Assembly: GCF_032595075.1 (NCBI RefSeq)
Contig: NZ_CP118735.1
Coordinates: forward strand, 1,826,001 to 1,890,000
DNA length: 64,000 nucleotides
DNA from: Streptococcus sp. 29887
GTDB lineage: Bacteria > Bacillota > Bacilli > Lactobacillales > Streptococcaceae
Reading direction: 5' to 3'
The translations under genes were made by a program, and so were the position numbers. Below the pieces are notes generated by a model. That model saw only the letters and a list, made by a program, of their open reading frames with translations. It searched no databases and was not told the DNA's origin. This document shows positions 56,099 through 64,000 of the stretch, in pieces. Position 1 is the first letter of the stretch, and every line of letters starts with the position of its first letter.

Positions 56099-56135
56099 AC
56101 ATCTACCCACTACAGTTGACAAAGAGCCAAAAAAA
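56099..56135. repeat. Flanking direct repeat, right copy
   Basis: Begins ACATCTACCCACTACAGTTG and runs through ACAAAGAGCC to seven A; same orientation as 47321-47357 with two mismatches. The two copies bracket the adhesin and its promoter region (8.8 kb). Confidence 0.8.
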
Positions 56136-56152
56136 GAGGACCAACTGTCCTC
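56129..56152 (-). terminator. metI terminator
   Basis: Minus strand GAGGAC, loop AGTTG, GTCCTC followed by seven T, after the metI stop; its T run is part of the flanking repeat. Confidence 0.8.
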
Positions 56153-56174
56153 TCAAAAACCTCAAAAACATAAC

Positions 56175-56867
56175 TTATCTATGACTAATCTTTCTAGTCA
56201 AGAAATCACCAATGAATTGAATGGCAAAGATGATAACCAAAATCAAAAAGGTCGCAAGGAAGGTCACATCATCATTGTAGCGCAGGTAACCGTAGGATAG
56301 TGCAACCTGCCCCAAACCACCAGCACCGATAGCCCCTGCCATGGCCGTATAGCCTACCAAGGAAACCAGAGTCAAGGTTGTCACACGAATTAAGTCGGGT
56401 AGCCCCTCACGTAGATAGACAAGGACAATATCCCAGAAGGTCGCTCCTGAAGCCTGAGCAGCCTCAATGACACCTCGATCCAATTCTGATAAGACCACTT
56501 CAACCTGACGGGCAAAGAAGGGAAAGACTGATAGGGCTAGAGGCACCAAGGCTGCCTCTGTACCAATGGTTTTGCCAACAATAATTTTGGTTAAGGGAGA
56601 AATCGCCGCCAACAAGATAATGAAGGGAATGGCACGGAAAATCGAAGCCACCTTGTCCAAAATCCAGTAGGCAGTCTTATTAGCAATAACCCCACGTGGA
56701 CCAGTCAAGACCAAGAACAAACCGGACACCAAGCCCATAAAACCACCAAAAGCAAAGGAAACAAAGGTCATATAAAGAGTCAAATTAAAATGTGTTAACC
56801 AGCCTGTCTGACCATCCCAGCCCAATTTATAAATATCTGGAAAATTCGTTTGAATCCATTCTAACAT
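56175..56867 (-). CDS. metI: Methionine ABC transporter permease
   Basis: A 230-residue membrane subunit of the MetNIQ importer. Five to six helices; the EAA loop that docks to MetN is ELDRGVIEAAQASGATFWDIVLVYLREGLPDLI (about 126-158). The ATG starts one base after the metN stop. Some annotations use metP for this gene in Firmicutes. Confidence 0.92.
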   Translation of the reverse strand: MLEWIQTNFPDIYKLGWDGQTGWLTHFNLTLYMTFVSFAFGGFMGLVSGLFLVLTGPRGVIANKTAYWILDKVASIFRAIPFIILLAAISPLTKIIVGKTIGTEAALVPLALSVFPFFARQVEVVLSELDRGVIEAAQASGATFWDIVLVYLREGLPDLIRVTTLTLVSLVGYTAMAGAIGAGGLGQVALSYGYLRYNDDVTFLATFLILVIIFAIQFIGDFLTRKISHR

Positions 56868-57932
56868 CTAGTTCGCTCCTTTCAAAATCGTCACTTCTAC
56901 ACGGGCCTCTGTCACAGCTTCTAAAGCACGGTGTAACTGTCCAGGTTCTCCTGAGAGAATGACTACCATTTCACCGACTGGCGTATGGTCCAATATCTCA
57001 ATATTACCATAAAGAATATTGGCCGACACTTGATAGAATTTATATAAGTCATTGACAATCGCCGTATCCGTATTGGAACCAGCATACTTGAGTTGCACTA
57101 AAATGCTATTCTCAGGCAAATTCTGAACAATGTCCTGCTGATAAATTTTCACCAAGGCCTCATCAATTCCTGTTGCTGTTTTGATGAAATCCTGAGTCAA
57201 TTCTTCTTTTGGATGAGAGAAGATTTCTAACACTGAACCCTCTTCAATCAAGCGACCATCCTGCATGACAGCCACACGGTTACAAATGTCTTTTACAATC
57301 TGCATCTCGTGGGTAATCATGACAATAGTCAAGCCCAATTTTTCATTCAATTCCTGCAAGAGCGCCAAAATCTGTTTGGTCGTCTTCGGATCCAAGGCAG
57401 AAGTTGACTCATCTGAAATCAAGATTTTAGGGTCATTGGCCAAGGCACGGGCAATGGCAACACGTTGTTTTTGACCACCAGACAACTGAGCTGGATAGTT
57501 TTCAGCACGGTCAGAAAGTCCAACCAAGTCCAAGAGTTTAGCTACTTTTTCCTTCTTCTCTTCCTTGCTCAAACCCGAATGCTTAAGGGCAAAGGCTACG
57601 TTTTCTTCTGCCGTCATCTGAGCCATCAGATTGAAATGCTGGAAAATCATGCCAATCTCACGGCGTTTGCTTCGCAATTGAGCTGGGGTCAAAGTAACCT
57701 TGTCCCCCTCGTAAATCACATCCTCATCAATGGTAATCTTACCCGCAGACGGAACCTGCAACAAATTGATGACGCGGACAAGGGTAGATTTACCAGCTCC
57801 AGAATAACCTACGATACCGTAAATATCCCCTTGATTGATATGAATGGTCACATCCTTGACCGCTTCAATGGTCCGTTTTTTCTGCTGGAAAGTTACATCA
57901 ATATTATCTAGCTTAATCATTTCCTTACTCAT
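56868..57932 (-). CDS. metN: Methionine ABC transporter ATP-binding protein
   Basis: A 354-residue ATPase: Walker [12 protein letters not shown] (about 40-50), Q-loop IFQHFNLM, signature [15 protein letters not shown] (about 143-157), Walker B ILISDEST, and a C-terminal NIL (ACT-like) domain from about 280 that binds methionine and inhibits uptake when the amino acid is plentiful. The ATG at 57932 overlaps the upstream peptidase end; an upstream TTG (57941) is possible. Confidence 0.93.
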   Translation of the reverse strand: MSKEMIKLDNIDVTFQQKKRTIEAVKDVTIHINQGDIYGIVGYSGAGKSTLVRVINLLQVPSAGKITIDEDVIYEGDKVTLTPAQLRSKRREIGMIFQHFNLMAQMTAEENVAFALKHSGLSKEEKKEKVAKLLDLVGLSDRAENYPAQLSGGQKQRVAIARALANDPKILISDESTSALDPKTTKQILALLQELNEKLGLTIVMITHEMQIVKDICNRVAVMQDGRLIEEGSVLEIFSHPKEELTQDFIKTATGIDEALVKIYQQDIVQNLPENSILVQLKYAGSNTDTAIVNDLYKFYQVSANILYGNIEILDHTPVGEMVVILSGEPGQLHRALEAVTEARVEVTILKGAN

Positions 57933-59292
57933 AACTTGCAATTAACTCCTCTACTAATTCAACATGGCTATAGTAGTCAGCGATGCTGACATTTTCATCA
58001 CCGGCATGGTCGCGACTGTTGGCATTACCCAGACCAAAGCCCGCAATCGGCACCCCTAAAGCATGAAAGACGGTGTGCATAGGGCCTGTTCCCGGTGAAG
58101 TCGGCAAGACAGCAACTCCTTCTGGTGTCAATTTTTTAGCCAATTCAATCACATTGACAATGGCAGGATGGGACATATCACTTCGGTAGCTCATTTCCCC
58201 CAAAGTAAAGATAACCTCAACTTTGTCAAATCCGTGCTTGTTCAAATGCTGGCGAATCTTGTCCAAAACATCGTGTGGCTCCAAACCTGGCACCAGACGA
58301 ACTTCCATTTTTGCAGAAGCCTGAGCTGGAATAATGGTCTTAACACCTTGACCAAGATAGCCAGTTGACAAGCCTTCAATGGTAATCGATGGCTCGAAAT
58401 ACAAACGCTTCAGAAATTCACGACGGTCTTCTACCAAGGTCGGTAGGGTCAAGCCATAAATGTCTTTCATAGACTGACTGGTTGCCAGTGCAAATTCCTC
58501 AACCAAGGCCAGTTCACGTTCGTTTGGTTCTTGAACTTGTTCGTAAATACCATCAACCAAAATACGTCCATCAGCTGCTCTCATGGATTGAAGAGCTGAC
58601 AATAAATACCAGCTTGCAGAATCAATAACCCCTCCATAAGAAGAATGAATGTCTAAGTCAGCTGATTTAACCTGAAGATCGAAGGTCACAATTCCCTTAT
58701 TCCCCCCAGCAATTTCTAGCTGATGTAAGCTATTGCGATGCCCCTGCTCCCAGACCAGCAAATCAGCACCAATCAAGTGTTCTTTGTATTTTGAAAGATA
58801 CTTATCCAAGTCGACAGAGGCTGACTCCTCTGCCCCCTCCATAATAAAGATGATATTAACAGGGAGCTGACCATCTTGTCTAGCCTGATATTTTTTCAAG
58901 GCTGACAGACGAGCTGTGATATGCCCCTTATCATCGTCTACTCCGCGACCATAGATATAGCCGTCGGAAATGGTCAATTCAAAAGGATTGCCCTTCTCCC
59001 AGACCTGATCGGCATCAGCAGGAACTGTGTCATAGTGATTGTAAAAAATCAAGGTTTTGGCATTTGGAACACTAGCCTCAAACCTAGCCATAACAAATGG
59101 CGCTGCATAGCTATCATCTAAAACAACAGTTGCCCCAGCCTCTTCAAACATTTCTTTCAGATAAATGGCTACATCCAGTAAACCAATCTGCTGAGCAAAA
59201 ATAGATTTCTTTGAAATCAAGACCTTCAACTTTTCAAAATAGTTTTGAATAATCGCATCATTTTCAAATAATTGAACTTTACTATCTGCCAT
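57925..59292 (-). CDS. M20-family metallopeptidase (dipeptidase-like)
   Basis: A 455-residue zinc peptidase. Zinc and catalytic residues are in [10 protein letters not shown] (His/Asp, about 85-94), [11 protein letters not shown] (Asp, about 116-126) and [12 protein letters not shown] (Glu pair, about 149-160), with a final His in RDHAGDEN. Its place between metQ and metNI suggests release of methionine from imported peptides, which is inference. Streptococcal met operons commonly carry such a gene. Confidence 0.88.
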   Translation of the reverse strand: MADSKVQLFENDAIIQNYFEKLKVLISKKSIFAQQIGLLDVAIYLKEMFEEAGATVVLDDSYAAPFVMARFEASVPNAKTLIFYNHYDTVPADADQVWEKGNPFELTISDGYIYGRGVDDDKGHITARLSALKKYQARQDGQLPVNIIFIMEGAEESASVDLDKYLSKYKEHLIGADLLVWEQGHRNSLHQLEIAGGNKGIVTFDLQVKSADLDIHSSYGGVIDSASWYLLSALQSMRAADGRILVDGIYEQVQEPNERELALVEEFALATSQSMKDIYGLTLPTLVEDRREFLKRLYFEPSITIEGLSTGYLGQGVKTIIPAQASAKMEVRLVPGLEPHDVLDKIRQHLNKHGFDKVEVIFTLGEMSYRSDMSHPAIVNVIELAKKLTPEGVAVLPTSPGTGPMHTVFHALGVPIAGFGLGNANSRDHAGDENVSIADYYSHVELVEELIASYE

Positions 59293-59391
59293 ACTTTCTC
59301 CTCATACTCAATGAAATCAATCAAATCTACTAACCAAAATCAAAAATACTATACTATTTCTAACTTTAGTTAAGAGATTGTCTTATCTCTA

Positions 59392-59431
59392 TAAAAACAG
59401 ATAGAGGGCTGAACAATTCTGTCCAGTCCTC
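59392..59431 (-). terminator. Terminator-like hairpin between metQ and the peptidase
   Basis: Minus strand GAGGACTGGACA pairs imperfectly with TGTTCAGCCCTC, followed by TATCTGTTTTTAT. It would give more metQ than metNI transcript. Confidence 0.65.
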
Positions 59432-59445
59432 GACCTATTTGCATT

Positions 59446-60300
59446 TTACCAAACTGGCTCATCCATACCGTCAGATGTTGTTTCAATGACTTCTTTCACT
59501 TCATCTGTGTGGTAGGCTTCGATAATTTTCTTAATCGCTGCTGCTTGCTCTGATTTTTCCCAATCGCTACGAGCTGCAATCAAGTTATACCATTGTTTTG
59601 AATTTTCATCTTTTTGTTCTTTGTAAAGAGCGTTCTTGTAATCCAAACCAGCTTCCAATACGAAGGTGTTATTTACAACCGCTGCATCAACTGAGCTAAG
59701 TGAGCTTGCTGTTTGGCTCGCATCCAACTCAGTGATTTTCAAGTTTTTCTTGTTTTCAGTAATGTCAGCAATCGTTGCCAATTCTGTACCAGATACACCA
59801 ACCTTAATCAAACCAGCTGCTTGAAGAAGGTAAAGGGCACGGCTTTCGTTTGTTGGGTCATTTGGAACCGCAATTTCTGCACCATCAGGAATTTCTTCCA
59901 CTTTCGTGTACTTGTTTTTGCCATCAGCTGTACCTGAGTAAAGACGGATTGGTGAGATATAAGTATCCGCAATAGCAACCAAGTCTTCACCGTTTTCTTG
60001 ATTCCAGTTATTTAAGAAGTTATAGTGCTGGAAGGCGTTGATGTCTACTTCATTTTCAGCTACTGCCTTGTTTGGCTGTGAATAGTCCGTAAATTGAGTG
60101 AACTCCAATTTCACTTCATCACCAAGAATTTCTTGGATTTTGTTCCAACGTGCTTCTTCTGATTCGCTCAAGCTCATCACACCAACACGAACAGTTGTCG
60201 CTGAACCTGCAGCCTCATTTGAAGTTGAGCTACCACACGCAGCAAGAACACCTACTGACAAGGCAGCTGCTGCTAAACTAAACAATTTTTTTAATTTCAT
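59446..60300 (-). CDS. metQ: Methionine-binding lipoprotein MetQ
   Basis: A 284-residue NlpA-type solute-binding lipoprotein. Signal peptide with lipobox LAAC (Cys22), then VRVGVMSLSESEEARWNKIQ and VAENEVDINAFQHYNFLNNWN, typical of the MetQ family that binds methionine for MetNI. AAGGAGATATTC precedes the ATG. A MET-box-like palindrome lies upstream of its promoter. Confidence 0.93.
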   Translation of the reverse strand: MKLKKLFSLAAAALSVGVLAACGSSTSNEAAGSATTVRVGVMSLSESEEARWNKIQEILGDEVKLEFTQFTDYSQPNKAVAENEVDINAFQHYNFLNNWNQENGEDLVAIADTYISPIRLYSGTADGKNKYTKVEEIPDGAEIAVPNDPTNESRALYLLQAAGLIKVGVSGTELATIADITENKKNLKITELDASQTASSLSSVDAAVVNNTFVLEAGLDYKNALYKEQKDENSKQWYNLIAARSDWEKSEQAAAIKKIIEAYHTDEVKEVIETTSDGMDEPVW

Positions 60301-60332
60301 AAGAATATCTCCTTAATTTTTGAACTGAAACT

Positions 60333-60362
60333 ATCTTAACACAGAAAAGACTATCTGGCTAA
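60333..60362 (-). promoter_or_regulatory. metQ promoter
   Basis: Minus strand TTAGCC (60362-60357), 18-bp spacer, TAAGAT (60338-60333). Weak -35, in keeping with a need for an activator. Confidence 0.5.
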
Positions 60363-60381
60363 TTGGCTTTTTTTATAGAAT

Positions 60382-60402
60382 GTTATAACTTTTACTTATA
60401 AC
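60382..60402. promoter_or_regulatory. MET-box-like palindrome upstream of metQ
   Basis: GTTATA-N9-TATAAC dyad; 17-bp core TATAAGTAAAAGTTATA on the minus strand. It ends 19 bp before the predicted -35 of metQ. The core resembles the TATAGTTT...AAACTATA MET-box assigned to the LysR-type regulator MtaR/MetR in streptococci. Confidence 0.65.
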
Positions 60403-60431
60403 AAATACCCTTGCAATTATAAGGATTGATA

Positions 60432-60459
60432 ATAAAAAGAGGGAAGTCATTTCCCTCTT
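60432..60459 (-). terminator. Terminator of the glutamine amidotransferase gene
   Basis: Minus strand AGAGGGAA, loop ATGAC, TTCCCTCT, then TTTATT. It begins at the stop codon. Confidence 0.8.
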
Positions 60460-61147
60460 AAAACACATCCACCAAATACTGAAACAAATCTCTGTGCTGC
60501 TTGCAATCCTTGTATAAAAACTCTGGGTGCCATTGAATACCAAACAAGGCCTGTTTGCCCTTGCTTTCATAGACCTCAATGGTCCCATCTCGTGGATCTA
60601 GTCCAGTTGCCACTAAGCCTGGCGCCAAATCCTTGATCCGTTGATGATGAAAGGAATTGATTTGACTGCCCTGTGCGAACAATTGACTGACACGACTTTT
60701 AGGTTTAACCTGCAAACGATGCGAAGTTCCTTCTATATCCTCTTGCCAATGGTCAGCCACTTCCTGTTCCAAACTTCCACCTAAAGCGACATTGAGCAAC
60801 TGCATCCCACGGCAGACTGCAAAAATTGGTTTTCCTTGCCGAATCGCTTCTTTAATCAAGGCCAATTCAAACTCATCCCGCTCCAAGAGGTAATCCTCAC
60901 TATCTATCAAACGTTTTTGACCATACAGACTTGGATCCACATGCTGACCACCGGATAAAATCAACTTGTCAATCATATTGATATAATCCTTGGCTAAGTC
61001 CGGAGTTCCCATGGGAATAACCAGTGGCACACCACCAGCCTGACGGACACTATCTGCCAATTCACGCGCTACCGTTACATAAACGCGACCAGATTTTGTT
61101 GGAAATTCTTGCTCATTGCCTGAAATACCAATAATCACCTTTCCCAT
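60458..61147 (-). CDS. Class I glutamine amidotransferase / gamma-glutamyl-GABA hydrolase-like (PuuD family)
   Basis: A 229-residue peptidase C26 protein. Oxyanion loop LILSGGQHVDPSLYG (about 62-76), nucleophile Cys in IFAVCRGMQLLNVALGG (about 109-125), and His/Glu in GIQWHPEFLY near the end. PuuD members cleave gamma-glutamyl-GABA in putrescine breakdown, but no other polyamine gene is nearby, so the substrate is open. Transcribed toward metQ with its own terminator. Confidence 0.85.
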   Translation of the reverse strand: MGKVIIGISGNEQEFPTKSGRVYVTVARELADSVRQAGGVPLVIPMGTPDLAKDYINMIDKLILSGGQHVDPSLYGQKRLIDSEDYLLERDEFELALIKEAIRQGKPIFAVCRGMQLLNVALGGSLEQEVADHWQEDIEGTSHRLQVKPKSRVSQLFAQGSQINSFHHQRIKDLAPGLVATGLDPRDGTIEVYESKGKQALFGIQWHPEFLYKDCKQHRDLFQYLVDVF

Positions 61148-61419
61148 AAAAAACTCCTTTCTGTGATTTTCTACATTGTAACACGACCAGCCAAGTCTGT
61201 CTAATATAGAAGTTTTATAGACCGATTAAAAAATATTTATCAAGGATACATATAAATCATGATTTCAATTCCTCTCTACCATCTCATAGATAAAACCTAT
61301 CTCCCACATAAGAAAAAACTATACCAGTTCCAAGACCCAAAAATACGATAGGAATAAATAGCCGTATTTCAGGCTTTTATATAGAAGAAAGAGTGTCTAA
61401 ACCCATCTCGTTCCAACTT

Positions 61420-61440
61420 GTTATAGCCAAAACTTATAAC
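61420..61440. promoter_or_regulatory. MET-box-like palindrome upstream of metE
   Basis: GTTATA-N9-TATAAC; core TATAGCCAAAACTTATA. It ends 19 bp before the predicted -35 of metE, exactly the spacing seen at metQ. The rest of the 374-bp gap between the amidotransferase gene and metE (61148-61521) shows no gene or other structure to me. Confidence 0.65.
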
Positions 61441-61459
61441 ATACCCTAATTTTTTCCAA

Positions 61460-61489
61460 TTATACAAGTGGGATTTTTTCTGTTAGGAT
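61460..61489 (+). promoter_or_regulatory. metE promoter
   Basis: TTATAC (61460-61465), 18-bp spacer, TAGGAT (61484-61489); 30 bp before the metE ATG, which has GGAGGAAATCCC upstream. Confidence 0.5.
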
Positions 61490-61521
61490 AAAAGCATAGA
61501 AATATTTTTGGAGGAAATCCC

Positions 61522-63771
61522 ATGACAACAACTATTATCGGCTTCCCACGTATCGGCGAAAACCGCGAATTAAAATTTATCACTGAAAAATACTTTAGAA
61601 ACGAAATTCCACAGGAAGAACTTTTGACCGCAGCTAAAGACTTGCGTGCCAAGCACTGGACTATTGTCAAAGAAGCAGGTATTACTGAAATCCCAAGCAA
61701 CGACTTCTCTCACTATGACAATGTCTTGGATGCAGCAGTACTCTTCAACATCGTACCAAAAGCAGTTCAGGAGCTTGAATTGACAGACCTTGAAAAATAC
61801 TTTGCCCTTGCGCGTGGCTATCAAGGTGAAAAAGGTGACGTTCGTGCTAGACCCATGAAAAAATGGTTCAACACCAACTACCACTATATCGTTCCAGCTA
61901 TTGAAAAAGACACTGAGATTAAACTAGCTGGTCATAAGATTTTCGATGAGTTCCAAGAAGCAAAAGACTTAGGTATCACTACTCGCCCAGTTTTGATCGG
62001 TCCCTTCACTCTCTTGCAATTGACAGATTTCGAAGAAGGGGCGACAGCTACTGATTTCGCTGACAGCTTAGTTGCAGCCTACGGACAAGTCTTTGAAAAA
62101 TTGGCAGAACTCGGTGCGGAAAAAATCCAGTTAGACGAGCCTAGCTTGGTCAAGGACTTAACTGCAGAAGAAAAAGCCCTTTTCCTCAACATCTACCAAA
62201 CACTCTTGGCAGATAAAAAAGGCTTGCAAGTCCTCATCCAAACCTACTTCGGTGATGTTCGTGATATTTACACAGAATTGACCAACCTACCAGTCGATGC
62301 CATCGGTCTTGATTTTGTAGAAGGTAAGGAAACGGCTGCACTGGTTGCGACAGGTTTCCCAGCTGATAAAACTCTCTATGCAGGTATCGTCAACGGTAAG
62401 AACATCTGGCGCAACAATTATGAAAAGAGCCTGGCTGTACTCGATGCCATCCCTGCTGAAAATCTTGTCTTGACAACTTCTTGCTCTCTACTTCATGTAC
62501 CATTTACAACAGCCAATGAAGTCTTTGAACCAGCTATCCTCAACCACTTCGCTTTTGCAGTTGAAAAATTGAGCGAATTGCGCGACTTAGATGCTATCCG
62601 AAATGGTCAAGGAGATGCAGCTCTCACTGCCAATAAGGAACTCTTTGCCCTTGAACGTGTCGGTCGTGATGCAGCACTTGCTGATCGCCTGGCAGGATTG
62701 ACAGACGCAGACTACACTCGCCTGCCTGTCTTTGCAGAACGCGAAGCTATTCAACGCGAAAAATTGAACCTACCACTTCTTCCAACAACTACTATCGGAT
62801 CCTTCCCTCAAACCAAGGACGTTCGTAGCACACGTTTAGCTTTCCGCAAAGGAAACATCTCAGAAGAAGAGTACGATACATTTGTCAAAGCGCAAACAGA
62901 TGAATGGATTGCTTGGCAGGAAGAAGTTGATTTCGACGTGCTTGTACACGGTGAATTCGAACGCAACGACATGGTAGAATACTTCGGTGAAAACTTGTCT
63001 GGCTACCTCTTCAGTAAAAACGGTTGGGTACAATCCTACGGTATGCGTGGGGTTAAACCACCAATCATCTGGGGCGATGTCACACGCTTGAACCCAATTA
63101 CTGTCAAATGGTCAAGCTACGCACAAAGCCGTACCAACAAACCAGTCAAAGGTATGTTGACAGGTCCTGTAACCATCCTCAACTGGTCATTCCCACGTGA
63201 AGATATCTCTATCAAAGAATCAACTCTTCAAATTGCCCTTGCTATCAAGGAAGAAGTTCTCGACCTTGAAGCAGCTGGGATCAAGATTATCCAAATCGAC
63301 GAAGCAGCACTTCGTGAAAAATTGCCACTCCGCCGTAGCGACTGGTACAGCGAGTATCTTGACTGGGCAATTCCAGCCTTCCGTTTGGTTCACTCAACTG
63401 TTGCTCCAGACACACAAATCCACACCCACATGTGCTATAGCGAATTTACAGACATCATTCCTGCTATCGACAACATGGATGCGGATGTTATCTCCTTTGA
63501 AGCTAGCCGTTCAAATCTAGTCATCCTCGATGAACTCAAGGCTAAGAACTTCCAAACTCAGGTAGGTCCTGGTGTCTATGACATCCACTCTCCACGTGTC
63601 CCTGCAGTTGATGAAATTGCACACACTATCCAAGCCATCCTTGCAAAAGTACCGAAAGAAAAAGTTTGGATTAACCCAGACTGCGGTCTTAAAACGCGTG
63701 GCGAATCAGAAACAAAAGCTAGCCTTATCCACTTGACCCAAGCAGCTAAGGCAGCCAGAAAGGAACTCTAA
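61522..63771 (+). CDS. metE: Cobalamin-independent methionine synthase
   Basis: Transfers the methyl group of 5-methyltetrahydropteroyl-triglutamate to homocysteine. 749 residues, two TIM barrels: N-terminal [13 protein letters not shown]-terminal barrel from about 420 with [26 protein letters not shown], zinc ligands in HTHMCYSEF (His and Cys, about 635-643) and [12 protein letters not shown] (Cys, about 717). Complete. Followed three bases later by metF, so the two form an operon supplying substrate and enzyme. Confidence 0.95.
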   Translation: MTTTIIGFPRIGENRELKFITEKYFRNEIPQEELLTAAKDLRAKHWTIVKEAGITEIPSNDFSHYDNVLDAAVLFNIVPKAVQELELTDLEKYFALARGYQGEKGDVRARPMKKWFNTNYHYIVPAIEKDTEIKLAGHKIFDEFQEAKDLGITTRPVLIGPFTLLQLTDFEEGATATDFADSLVAAYGQVFEKLAELGAEKIQLDEPSLVKDLTAEEKALFLNIYQTLLADKKGLQVLIQTYFGDVRDIYTELTNLPVDAIGLDFVEGKETAALVATGFPADKTLYAGIVNGKNIWRNNYEKSLAVLDAIPAENLVLTTSCSLLHVPFTTANEVFEPAILNHFAFAVEKLSELRDLDAIRNGQGDAALTANKELFALERVGRDAALADRLAGLTDADYTRLPVFAEREAIQREKLNLPLLPTTTIGSFPQTKDVRSTRLAFRKGNISEEEYDTFVKAQTDEWIAWQEEVDFDVLVHGEFERNDMVEYFGENLSGYLFSKNGWVQSYGMRGVKPPIIWGDVTRLNPITVKWSSYAQSRTNKPVKGMLTGPVTILNWSFPREDISIKESTLQIALAIKEEVLDLEAAGIKIIQIDEAALREKLPLRRSDWYSEYLDWAIPAFRLVHSTVAPDTQIHTHMCYSEFTDIIPAIDNMDADVISFEASRSNLVILDELKAKNFQTQVGPGVYDIHSPRVPAVDEIAHTIQAILAKVPKEKVWINPDCGLKTRGESETKASLIHLTQAAKAARKEL

Positions 63772-63774
63772 TTT

Positions 63775-64000
63775 ATGATCGGTCAAACCCCAAGTCTATC
63801 ATTTGAAATTTTCCCTCCAAAACCAGAAGTAGGCAATGAAAAGATTATCCAAACCCTTGATCAGATGCAGGGTTTGGCCCCTCATTTTATCAGTGTTACC
63901 TGTAGTAATAACAACCTCAATATTGAAGAAACCACTGTTCGCCTGGTCAACCATGTCCGCAACGAGTTAGGCATTCCAACCATTGCCCACCTACCAGCAG
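63775..64000 (+). CDS. metF: Methylenetetrahydrofolate reductase, 3' end outside window
   Basis: 75 codons are visible, starting MIGQTPSLSFEIFPPKPEVG. SFEIFPPK is the conserved N-terminal MetF sequence with the catalytic Glu, and FISVTCSNNN carries the FAD-site Thr. MetF makes the 5-methyltetrahydrofolate used by MetE. It starts three bases after the metE stop. Confidence 0.93.
   Translation, partial: MIGQTPSLSFEIFPPKPEVGNEKIIQTLDQMQGLAPHFISVTCSNNNLNIEETTVRLVNHVRNELGIPTIAHLPA

Overview
The window looks like chromosome of a Streptococcus, most probably S. suis or a close relative. The evidence is gene content and order (nrdR-dnaB-dnaI-der, rsmH-ftsL-pbp2x-mraY, T-box-glyQ-glyS-DUF896, SNF2-hypothetical-murC-GNAT-mltG-greA), low-GC codon use, AGGAGG ribosome binding sites, and a YSIRK/LPxTG wall-anchored giant protein. 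No species marker was tested, so the species is inference. No rRNA, tRNA, prophage or CRISPR array was seen.

Layout. 1-6.6 kb: rdgB-murI, a small UPF0154 protein, lysA, an rRNA methyltransferase/HD/BI-1 operon, and divergent acyP-yidC. 6.6-8.4 kb: an intact-looking IS1182-type element between yidC and greA. 8.4-17.3 kb: greA, mltG, a GNAT protein, murC, an unknown protein, a SWIM/SNF2 helicase and two paralogous small membrane proteins. 17.4-24.1 kb: the replication block nrdR-dnaB-dnaI with a nitroreductase and der, an AI-2E-type transporter, and a CovR-like regulator whose receiver lacks the phospho-acceptor Asp. 24.3-34.6 kb: gnd, DUF177, trxB, DUF4059, a DEAD helicase, an EcsC protein and the mraY-pbp2x-ftsL-rsmH division cluster. 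34.6-37.1 kb: a small accessory operon under four copies of an 18-bp palindrome (XRE regulator, DUF3278 and small membrane proteins, one broken by a stop codon). 37.2-42.5 kb: KtrAB/TrkAH-type potassium uptake, a MATE pump and an M50-type membrane protease. 42.3-46 kb: glyQS with a T-box leader that appears interrupted by an inserted repeat. 46-47.3 kb: a B3/4-domain gene behind a structured leader, and a small membrane protein. 47.4-56.1 kb: a 2616-residue MucBP-repeat adhesin and its upstream region. 56.2-64 kb: methionine uptake (metI-metN-M20 peptidase-metQ) and synthesis (metE-metF), with a glutamine amidotransferase-like gene.

The most interesting signal is upstream of the adhesin. A 250-bp segment is present twice in tandem. 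Each copy carries a promoter-like pair (TTGATA, extended -10 TGATATACT) whose spacer is mostly one G tract on the coding strand: G10 in the gene-proximal copy (18-bp spacer) and G16 in the distal copy (24-bp spacer). This is the arrangement expected of a slipped-strand, phase-variable promoter, here duplicated. It sits over a repeat-rich adhesin flanked by a 37-bp direct repeat.

Other regulatory signals include matching 17-bp MET-box-like palindromes placed 19 bp upstream of the predicted -35 elements of both metQ and metE, a promoter plus terminator-bearing leader before the B3/4 gene, and a dispersed intergenic repeat present three times.
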